Below, piece by piece: positions 10,501-15,377 of a stretch of DNA of 64,000 nt (position 1 is its first letter; the number at the start of each line of letters is the position of its first letter). The DNA is from Anas platyrhynchos (Eukaryota; Chordata; Aves; Anseriformes; Anatidae). Position numbers and translations under genes: made by a program. Below the pieces are notes generated by a model. That model did no database searches. It was not told where the DNA came from and saw nothing but the letters and a program-made list of their open reading frames with translations. The stretch lies in the NCBI RefSeq assembly GCF_047663525.1, contig NC_092601.1:17197501-17261500 (forward strand), given 5' to 3'.

Positions 10501-12433
10501 AAGTCCTCGCGGGGAGCCGGGCGGCAGGATGCATCGCTTCCCCCGCTGCTGCCATCTGGTTAAAGGTCACCCCCTTGGCTTTGGGTTTGGGTTCAGTGCC
10601 AGCACGGGGACACCGCAACGGCCCCGGAGAGGGGGCTCCCGGCACCGACCTCCCCGAGCGTCCCGTGGGTGCTGCAGGGTGCCGGGGGGCTCGGGCGGCC
10701 CCACACCCTCTCCCCACCCCGCCGCGTGCTCCACCGGCTGGGCCGGTCTGTGCCGGGGATGCCTCGGGGCCCCGACGCTCGGCGAGCTCAGCCGGGACGG
10801 GCGCCACGTGCTGCCAGCCGGGGAACCTGTTCGGTGCTGGGGGAGGGCTGGCTATGGGGACGGGGGTGGGAATGGGAACGGGTAGGGGTAGGGGTATGGG
10901 AATGGGTGCAGGGATGTGGACAGGTATGGGTAGGGGTTGGGTAAGGGTACGGGAACGTGTATGGGTATGGGAATGGTTATGGGAACGGGAATGGGAACCT
11001 GTATGGGTATGGGAACGGGTATGGGTATGGGAATGGTTATAGGAATGGGAAAGAAATGGGTATGGGTATGGGAATGGTTATGGGAATAGGTACGGTTGTG
11101 GGTACGGTTATGGGAACGGGAATGGGACTTTTATGGGTATGGGAATGGTTATGGGAACAGGAACGGTTATGGGTACGGTTATGGGAATAGGAATGGGAAC
11201 ATATATGGGTATGGGAATGGTTATGGGAATGGGAACGGTTATGGGAATGGGAACGGTTATGGGAATGGGAACGGTTATGGGAATGGGAATAGGAACGTGT
11301 ATGGGTATGGGAACTGTTATGGGAACAGGTACGGTTATGGGAACCCTTATGGGATCGGGTACAGCTCGGTGCTGGGGAGTGGATCCCACTGGCCCCATCC
11401 CCACCGTGCAGCCCCCCTCCCTAAAAGACCCGGTACCAAGGGCTCCGGGCCCGGGGATGCTCCGCAGAGCCCCGGGGCCGCTTCTCCCCCTCCCCTTCCT
11501 TCCCTTCCCTTCCCCCCCCCGCCCCGGGAAGCCAGGAGGAATGACCGGGAGTAACCCCGGCGGTGACGCTACCGCGGGGCGGGGCTGGCGGCGACACAAG
11601 GCTGGGGGGGGTGCGGGGGGGGTCCCGACACCGGCACCGAGCCCCCCGGGACTGGGGAGGGGGGGGGACACCCGGTACCCGAACCCCCCGGATCGAGCAC
11701 GACGCAACCCAGCAGCGACTCCGCGCCCCCAAAAACCCCAAATCCTTCCCCCCCCCGGCACCGGGAGCGGCCCCCCCGGGCTGTGCTACGGCTCTCCGGT
11801 ATTGCACCGAGCCCCCGGTGTTGCACCGAGCCCGCTGCCCCCCCCCCTCTTCTCCAGTATTGCACCGGGCGTTGCACCCCCCGCGGCCACGCGTGGCTTC
11901 CCGGCTGGGCACCGGGCACCGGGCACCGGGCACTGCACCCCCCACGGCCACGCGTGGCTTCCCGGTATCGCAGCGAGCCCCCCCCTATTGCACCGACCCC
12001 CGGTAATTGCCCCGAACCCCGGTTTTGCACCGAGCCCCCCCTTTTGCACCGAACCCCGGGTGCGCACCGAGCCCTGGGCGCGCACCGAGCCCCGGGTGCG
12101 CACCGAGCGCGCAGCGCCGCTCCCAGCCGTCCCCATCCCGGTACCCCATATCCCCCATCCCGGTGCCCCCATATCCCCCATCCCGCTTCCCCCACCCCCC
12201 CTCAATCCCTGTAACCCCCCCCAATCCCTGTTCTCCCACCTCCCCTAATCCCAGCGCCACCATAACCCGGTACCCCCCCCCCTCTCCTCCCTCTCCAAAA
12301 CCCGGGGCTCCCCGGGGTCCCCCGCACCGTCGATGTCGCTGAGCAGCGCCGTGTCGATGTCGCTGCCCCCGGGCAGCCCCAGGGCCGGGGCCAGCCCGTC
12401 CAGGCTCCCGTCGTCGAAGGCGAGGGCGCTCAT
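1634..12433 (-). CDS. SREBF1: SREBP-1, sterol regulatory element-binding protein 1 (complete, 19 coding exons)
   Basis: Membrane-bound bHLH-zipper factor of the ER. SCAP escorts it to the Golgi, where S1P and S2P release the N-terminal half to activate fatty-acid and cholesterol genes. Coding exons, 5' to 3': 12433-12328, 8458-8057, 7931-7750, 7647-7507, 7421-7203, 7096-6982, 6893-6679, 6236-6032, 5395-5211, 4582-4321, 4209-4043, 3814-3646, 3573-3465, 3383-3274, 3188-3056, 2904-2742, 2454-2269, 2172-2061, 1857-1634. Every junction is AG/GT, phases agree throughout, and the sum is 3405 nt: 1134 aa plus TAG. Human is ~1147 aa. Order: acidic activation domain, Pro/Ser-rich linker, bHLH-LZ (~317-388), phosphodegron (~420-426), TM1 (~481-500), lumenal loop, TM2 (~536-561), C-terminal SCAP-binding domain. 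The start is the first Met of a frame ending ALLSDID, as in mammalian 1a. Confidence 0.98.
2575..2655 (-). ncRNA. MIR33: pre-miR-33 hairpin in SREBF1 intron 16
   Basis: Intron 16 (2741-2455, 287 bp) contains a hairpin on the SREBF1 sense strand. The 5' arm 2640-2620 is identical over 21 nt to the miR-33a-5p mature sequence as I recall it (seed TGCATTG). The 3' arm lies at about 2601-2582 (CAATGCCCCTGCCATGCAGC). TGCATTGC pairs with GCAATGC and TGCAT with ATGCA across a ~16-nt loop. Human MIR33B sits in the same SREBF1 intron, and rodents have lost it. miR-33 targets cholesterol-export and fatty-acid-oxidation genes such as ABCA1, complementing its host. It would be processed from the SREBF1 pre-mRNA. 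Confidence 0.95.
2620..2640 (-). ncRNA. MIR33: miR-33-5p mature sequence
   Basis: Starts at 2640 with GTGCATTGTAG on the - strand. Internal bases TAG at positions 9-11 make it the miR-33a type, not the human miR-33b type, which has CTG there (from memory). The seed, positions 2-8, is shared by both. Confidence 0.93.
4770..4875. repeat. tandem repeat with GGCGTGG-CAATGA units in SREBF1 intron 9
   Basis: About four to five imperfect ~20-bp units of the form GGGCGTGGTCAATGAATGG / GGGCGTGGCCAATGAG on the + strand. Two of the units carry a perfect CCAAT core next to a GC/CACCC-type box. Looser GGGCGTGG-rich sequence extends back to ~4620. Confidence 0.8.
5095..5208. repeat. 20-bp GC-box minisatellite abutting the exon 9 donor
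   Basis: Five to six tandem copies of AGTGGGCGGGGCTTGGGGAA (+ strand). The last copy (AGTGGGCAGGGCTTAC) runs directly into the 5' splice site of exon 9 (GTAAGC at 5210-5205). Together with 4620-5095 it makes nearly all of intron 9 GC-box-rich repeat. Confidence 0.9.
5211..6236 (-). CDS. SREBF1: SREBF1 exons 8-9: two membrane helices and S1P/S2P cleavage region
   Basis: Exon 8 (6236-6032) encodes DRSR followed by TM1 ([19 protein letters not shown], ~482-500). S2P cuts mammalian SREBPs at a Leu-Cys bond just inside this helix, and the equivalent Leu483-Cys484 is present. The short lumenal loop contains GPGRSIM (~517-522), aligned with human GRNVL, the S1P site. Exon 9 (5395-5211) carries TM2 (about [20 protein letters not shown], ~537-556) and then [19 protein letters not shown], near-identical to mammals. 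Topology: both ends cytosolic. Confidence 0.95.
5455..5835. repeat. ~30-bp minisatellite filling SREBF1 intron 8
   Basis: Roughly 12-13 copies of a unit like CCCACCCCAGTGACCTCCAT plus CCCAATGGTG on the + strand, some shortened. Degenerate C/A-rich sequence (CACCCCAACACCCTG) follows to ~6010. Intron 8 is 636 bp (6031-5396), so the repeat is most of it. On the + strand it yields spurious Pro/Thr/Ser frames. Confidence 0.92.
6275..6500. repeat. GGGCATGG-rich degenerate repeat in SREBF1 intron 7
   Basis: Loose tandem array of ATGGGGCA / GGGCATGGA / GGTATGG words on the + strand within intron 7 (6678-6237). It has no clear unit length and gives Met/Gly/His-rich artefactual frames. Confidence 0.7.
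6679..6893 (-). CDS. SREBF1: SREBF1 exon 7: zipper end and FBW7-type phosphodegron
   Basis: Begins SLKDLV as in human and encodes MLTPPPSD (Thr ~421, Ser ~425), the Cdc4/FBW7 phosphodegron through which GSK3-phosphorylated nuclear SREBP-1 is degraded in mammals. A Ser-rich acidic tail ([10 protein letters not shown]) follows. Conservation of the LTPPPSD core inside an otherwise drifting Ser/Gly/Pro region argues that turnover control is retained. Confidence 0.92.
6982..7421 (-). CDS. SREBF1: SREBF1 exons 5-6: bHLH-leucine zipper
   Basis: Exon 5 (7421-7203, residues ~278-350) holds the basic region and helix 1: [19 protein letters not shown]. Exon 6 (7096-6982, ~351-388) holds helix 2 and the zipper start: [18 protein letters not shown]. 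The basic-region tyrosine (~Y329) is present; it is the hallmark that lets SREBPs bind SREs (ATCACNCCAC) as well as E-boxes, other bHLH proteins having Arg there. The block [20 protein letters not shown] just upstream is also conserved with mammals. The domain is intact. Confidence 0.97.
7507..8458 (-). CDS. SREBF1: SREBF1 exons 2-4: activation domain end and Pro/Ser/Gln linker
   Basis: Exon 2 (8458-8057) completes Asp36 and continues MLQLIN, the block shared by SREBP-1a and 1c. A long Pro/Gly-rich stretch follows, containing a KEEP acetylation/sumoylation-type lysine context and [14 protein letters not shown]. Exon 3 (7931-7750) is Gln/Pro/Thr-rich and includes [10 protein letters not shown], matching human QSVVPQQLL. 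Exon 4 (7647-7507) encodes [15 protein letters not shown], identical to mammals. The Pro-rich parts diverge strongly whereas these islands are kept, a pattern typical of SREBP transactivation regions. Confidence 0.95.
9150..9265 (-). other. SREBF1: candidate non-coding first exon of SREBP-1c
   Basis: About 70-180 bases downstream of the SRE/NF-Y pair a strong donor GGGAAG|GTACCC occurs at 9149-9148. There is no ATG on the - strand between the SRE and this donor, so an exon ending here would be untranslated. Spliced to exon 2 (8458), the first ATG would be the one in ACATGCTC, giving a protein starting at Met37 of the 1a form (MLQLINTSD), 1098 aa. Mammalian 1c instead adds MDCTFED. The 5' boundary is a guess from promoter spacing; an A/T-rich run (AAAATATC) near 9250-9243 could be a weak TATA. 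Confidence 0.45.
9333..9472 (-). promoter_or_regulatory. SREBF1: candidate SREBP-1c promoter inside intron 1 (2 LXR DR4, SRE, NF-Y)
   Basis: In the SREBF1 sense direction the order is: DR4 at 9472-9457 (+ strand CGGTTA-ctcg-GGGTCA), DR4 at 9438-9423 (+ strand GGGTAA-ctcg-CGGGCA), inverted CCAAT (ATTGG) at 9357-9353, and SRE-like ATCACCCCAT at 9342-9333. Mouse Srebf1c has two LXR elements in this same orientation (recalled core TGACCGCCAGTAACCC), followed by NF-Y and an SRE. Each chicken-like DR4 differs from the mouse element at 3 of 16 bases. The location between exon 1a and exon 2 is where the mammalian 1c promoter lies. The family architecture is established knowledge; the avian assignment is my inference. 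Confidence 0.7.
10855..11362. repeat. purine-rich minisatellite (GGGTAT/GGGAAC/GGTTAT) in SREBF1 intron 1
   Basis: About 500 bp built from six-base words GGGTAT, GGGAAT, GGGAAC and GGTTAT in 12- and 24-bp higher-order units (for example GGGTATGGGAATGGTTAT). Because units are multiples of three, several + strand frames stay open and encode Gly-Asn-Tyr or Met-Gly repeats; these are not genes. The strand is strongly asymmetric: G/A/T with almost no C on +. Confidence 0.95.
11800..12115. repeat. TTGCACCGAGCCCC short tandem repeats
   Basis: About ten imperfect copies of a 14-20 bp unit (TTGCACCGAGCCCCCGGTG, later GCGCACCGAGCCC). The array is interrupted by a ~30-bp segment GCACCCC..CGGCCACGCGTGG that is itself present twice, 60 bp apart (~11874 and ~11934). 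It lies in intron 1 ~200 bp inside the exon 1a donor and is followed by ATCCCGGTACCCCATATCCC-type repeats (~12130-12185). Confidence 0.8.
12328..12433 (-). CDS. SREBF1: SREBF1 exon 1 (SREBP-1a-type first coding exon)
   Basis: Encodes 35 residues plus the first base of codon 36, beginning [10 protein letters not shown] and ending LLSDID. It is rich in Asp and hydrophobic residues, like the human 1a acidic activation segment (ending TDIE), so it corresponds to the strong-activator 1a isoform. The donor is G|GTGCGG at 12327. Splicing to exon 2 restores codon 36 (Asp), followed by Met37 and LQLIN. The N-terminal ten residues differ from mammals while the acidic character and the exon phase are kept. 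Confidence 0.9.
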
Positions 12434-12442
12434 CCCCGCAGC

Positions 12443-12484
12443 TCAGCACCGGCGGCGCCGCCCGGCCGCGGCCGCTCGCACCAT
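12443..12484 (-). CDS. possible 13-aa upstream ORF in the SREBP-1a leader
   Basis: An ATG at 12484-12482 opens a 13-codon frame (MVRAAAAGRRRRC) closed by TGA at 12445-12443, nine bases before the SREBF1 start codon. If the transcription start lies upstream of 12484 this uORF would precede the main start at short distance and could dampen 1a translation. The start site cannot be seen in sequence, and the Ala/Arg coding may simply reflect GC-rich leader DNA. Confidence 0.3.
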   Translation of the reverse strand: MVRAAAAGRRRRC

Positions 12485-12600
12485 GAGCGCCGGGGACCTG
12501 CGGCCGGGAGGGGCGGGAGCCACCGGGGGGGGGGGGGGGGAGGGCGGGACGAGGGGCGGCCCCGGGAACGGCCCCGAGAACGGCTCCGGCAAAGGCACCC
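12485..12600 (-). promoter_or_regulatory. SREBF1: SREBP-1a core promoter region (TATA-less, GC boxes)
   Basis: CpG- and G-rich DNA directly upstream of exon 1 with three GC-box (Sp1/KLF) cores: GGGGCGGG at 12510-12517, GGGCGGG at 12542-12548 and GGGGCGGC at 12553-12560. There is also an uninterrupted run of more than ten G near 12525-12540. No TATA box is visible. This fits the known constitutive, Sp1-driven character of mammalian SREBP-1a promoters. The exact start site is unknown. Confidence 0.6.
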
Positions 12601-12659
12601 CCTCCTCGGGGTGCTGCTCCCCCCCTTGTGGGGTGTCCGTCTCTGCAGCAGGGTCCTGG

Positions 12660-13365
12660 GTAGAGAGTTATTGGGCACCTGGGAACCAAGTGGATCAATA
12701 GCTGGGCACCAAATTAATCGATAGCTGGGCACCGAATTAATCAATACCCGGGCACCAAGTTCCTGGGCACACAATACTTGGGTACCAAATAAATATCTGG
12801 GCTTCAAATAAATCAGTTCCTGGGCACCAGACAGCCAGGCACCGAATAAATCCCTGGGAGCCAAATTAAAGCCCTGGGCAGCCAGTACCTGGGCACCCAG
12901 TACCTGGGAACCAAATCAATACCTGGGCATTAAATAAATCAATATCTGGGCATTAAATAAATCAATACATGGGCACCAAATAAATCAAGACCCAGGCAAA
13001 AAGTTCCTGTGCACCCAATATTTGTGTACCAAATCAATACCTGGGCACCAAATTAATGAATACCTGGGCACCAAGTACCTGGGCACCCAGTACTTGGGAA
13101 TCAAATAAATATCTGGGCTCCAAATAAATCAATACCTGGGCACTGAATCAATACCTGGGCACCAGACATCCAGGTGCCAAAAAAATAAATCCCTGGGCAC
13201 CAAGTTAAATCCCTGGGCACCAAGTACCTGGGTGCCAAATAACTACCCAGGCACCAAATCAACACCTGGGCACCAAATAAATGCGTGGGCACCAAATACC
13301 AGGGCACCAAATAAATTACTGTGCACCAAATAATTATCTGGGCTCCAAATACCTGGGCTGCCCCA
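12660..13365. repeat. CTGGGCACCAAATAAATCAATA minisatellite upstream of SREBF1
   Basis: About 700 bp of imperfect 20-26 bp units built from CTGGGCACC, AAATAAATC and AATACCTGGGC, roughly 28-30 copies. The array begins ~225 bp upstream of the SREBF1 start codon, directly behind the 1a promoter. Many units carry ATCAATA. There are no long open frames of note. Confidence 0.93.
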
Positions 13366-14195
13366 GCATCGTGCACCCAGGGGAGCTCAGAGGGGCCCAG
13401 CGCAGCCAGAGGGTGCTCACAGAGGGGGGGTGCTGGGATTTTGGGGGAGCCCCTTTTGTTTTGTCTCAGCTCCGGGAATAACTTGGGAAAATGAAACCAA
13501 CTGCGCCAGCAGCCCCTCTGAAGTTTGCCTGCTCTGCCAAGCAGGACAGAGGCTGCCCAATAATTAATTAAAGCTGGCTGAACCCTAAAATCCTCCCCCC
13601 CCCGCCCCCCCGGTGCACCCCTGTGCAAAATCCTGCGTGGGGCACCCCATGGTGGTGGCAGAGCTGGGGGGCTCAGCCCAGCCCCGCTCCGGCTGGAGCT
13701 GCTTGGGTGTTTTCAGAGGCTGTTGAAACCCCCCCCAGAAGCCCCCCCTAACTTGCCATGGGGTGCCTCAGGGGGGCTGCACGCTATCTCTCCCCCCCCT
13801 TCCATTTTATTAGGGTCACTGTGGGGGCGAGCGTGCCGTGTCCCACAAAGCAGCCGAGCGCAAACGCAAGGGTCGCACCCCTTTAATAACCCACCGCGAG
13901 GGGGGCAGGGAACCAAAAAAAAACCCAAAACCACCCAAACAGCTTTATTCCCACTCCAACCTAGATTCCGCAGGGCCCCTTCCCGTCCCACACCCCCCAA
14001 AAAAAACAGAAAGGCCACGCTCCCCAGGGCCCCCCCACACCATGGGGCCACCAAACGGCACCCGCGGGGCGGTGGGCGAGGGTCTGGGGGTCCCAGGCCG
14101 GCCGGGTTGGGTTGGGTGGTGGCGGAGGGGCTGCCACGCGGGGTGGGGCTCCCCGAGGGTAAGCTCGGTTGGGTTGCGCGGTGGGTAAGGAAAAA
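13366..14195. other. SREBF1-TOM1L2 intergenic DNA, no gene seen
   Basis: GC-rich upstream sequence with A-runs and C-runs. The only structured signal is an AATAAA on the - strand (13949-13944), followed in that direction by a G/T-rich stretch (GTTTGGGTGGTTTTGGG), which resembles a polyA site. No convincing exon is visible. Open frames are Gly/Pro/Ala low-complexity shadows. Confidence 0.6.
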
Positions 14196-14199
14196 AAAA

Positions 14200-14400
14200 C
14201 CCCGCCCGTAGAACCAGCGCCACGCAGCCAATAAGCGCGGCGGCCGGAGTGGAGTGATCCTGCATCACGGCGCGGGGCCCGCGATTACATCATGTCGGGG
14301 CCGCCGGGATCCGCCGCCGGGGACACGTGGTGCTGCCCAAGCTGCCGGGACGCTCAACTTCCCCGGCACGGGGCGAGCAGGAGATGGGAAACGAACCGCA
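14200..14400. promoter_or_regulatory. isolated promoter-like CpG-rich patch
   Basis: CpG-dense ~200 bp with a GC box CCCGCCC (~14201), CCAAT (14228-14232), an SRE-like element (- strand ATCACTCCAC, 14258-14249, one mismatch to ATCACCCCAC), a C/EBP-ATF composite-type TGATGTAAT (- strand, 14292-14284) and a perfect E-box CACGTG (14324-14329). It is 1.8 kb upstream of SREBF1 exon 1. It may be a distal SREBF1 promoter or enhancer, or the start of an unannotated transcript. Function is inferred from motifs only. Confidence 0.45.
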
Positions 14401-14442
14401 GCCGCCACGGCGAGAGCTGGGCGCACGGATGGATGGGCTCGA

Positions 14443-14704
14443 GTGGCCACCTTGGGCTTGAGTGGCCACTTTGGGCTCATGTGGCCACTTCGGGCTCGTG
14501 TGGCCACTTCGGGTTCGTGTGGCTGCATTGGGCTTGTATGGCCACTTTGGGCTCATGTGGCCACTTTGGGCACGTGGCCACATCGGGCTCCTGTGGCCAC
14601 ACCGGGCTCATGTGGCTACTTTAGGCTCCTGTGGCCACTTTAGGCTCCTGTGGCCGTTTTGGACTCTTGGGGCCACTTTGCGCCCGTGGCCACCTCGGGC
14701 TCGC
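14443..14704. repeat. 19-bp minisatellite GTGGCCACTTTGGGCTCAT
   Basis: About 14 head-to-tail copies of a 19-bp unit, with 1-4 changes per copy and two 17-bp copies. Most units contain TGGCCA palindromes. It lies in the SREBF1-TOM1L2 intergenic region, next to the promoter-like patch. Copies are directly adjacent with no spacers. Confidence 0.95.
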
Positions 14705-15375
14705 AGCACCGGGGCTGCCCCCAGCACCCCGACCCCAGCACCCCAACCCCAGCACCCCTCGTGCAGCTGGCACCCGCTGCCCCCAGCCACCGCTGTCCCT
14801 CCGTGCCCCCTGTGCCCGGGGTTGTTGTGCCCCAGCGCGTGCTGCCAGCAGATTTAAAGCCTCTCCCTCGTTACCCGAGGCTGCGGTGGCAGCCGTCCCC
14901 TCCGGAGCCACCTGGGTCCCTGCTGGAGGTAGAGGAAGATTTTGGGATCTGGGGATCTCTGCCCCACGCACAGGGGGGGCAGCGCACACGTCTGGTGCCC
15001 ACCGCAGGGCACGGCGCTGCAGGTTTGCACCCGGAGCTTTTTCTGGGGATTCCTGCTCAGCAGCTGAGCACCTCCCCGAGCTGTGCGCCCACCAGGATGC
15101 TTCCGACACAGGCACGAGCTCAGCACCCCCCCCCCTCACAAACGAGGATGTGGGGAGCAAATTCCTGGCCCGTGAGCCAGGAGAAGCTTGGGCTGGGAAC
15201 CTGGGGGCACCGCAGCGCCCAGCAGCTCGTCCCCAGCCGCTTTCTAGCTCACCAAAAGCTGATCCCAAGCCACCCCCCGAGGGCCACCGGGGCACCCCGG
15301 GCACAAGAGCCATCCCCCCAAGCACCCCCGTGCCCGTCCCCAGCCAAGACACCCGAGGGACAGAGAGCGCAGGGC
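14705..15375. other. intergenic DNA between TOM1L2 3' end and repeats
   Basis: GC-rich unique sequence with CCCCAGCACCC words at 14710-14760. No recognisable exon, RNA gene or mobile element. Long open frames on both strands are uninterrupted only because stop codons are rare at this base composition. Confidence 0.6.
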
Positions 15376-15377
15376 CC

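Larger units (their letters stand above)
8459..12327 (-). other. SREBF1: SREBF1 intron 1 (3.87 kb)
   Basis: Largest SREBF1 intron. From the exon 1a end: short repeats (11.80-12.20 kb), a 0.5 kb minisatellite (10.86-11.36 kb), ordinary GC-rich DNA with a DR1-like nuclear-receptor motif at 10558-10570, the candidate 1c promoter (9.33-9.47 kb) and donor (9150), then Pro-rich-shadow sequence up to the acceptor TTTTGCAG at 8466-8459. No exon that must be included in the 1a transcript is missing, since exon 1 and exon 2 phases match. Confidence 0.9.

Noticed and set aside
10957..11554. Open frames encoding Gly-Asn-Tyr and Met-Gly repeats
   Set aside because: They are direct translations of the GGGTAT/GGTTAT minisatellite in SREBF1 intron 1; unit lengths divisible by three keep several frames open at once.
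14292..14624. + strand ATG open frame starting in the CpG patch (MSGPPGSAAG...)
   Set aside because: It runs straight into the 19-bp minisatellite and shows no known domain; the promoter-like patch is kept, the protein is not.
14443..14704. Regular repeat array considered as CRISPR-like
   Set aside because: Units are head-to-tail with no spacers, in a eukaryotic intergenic region; it is a minisatellite.
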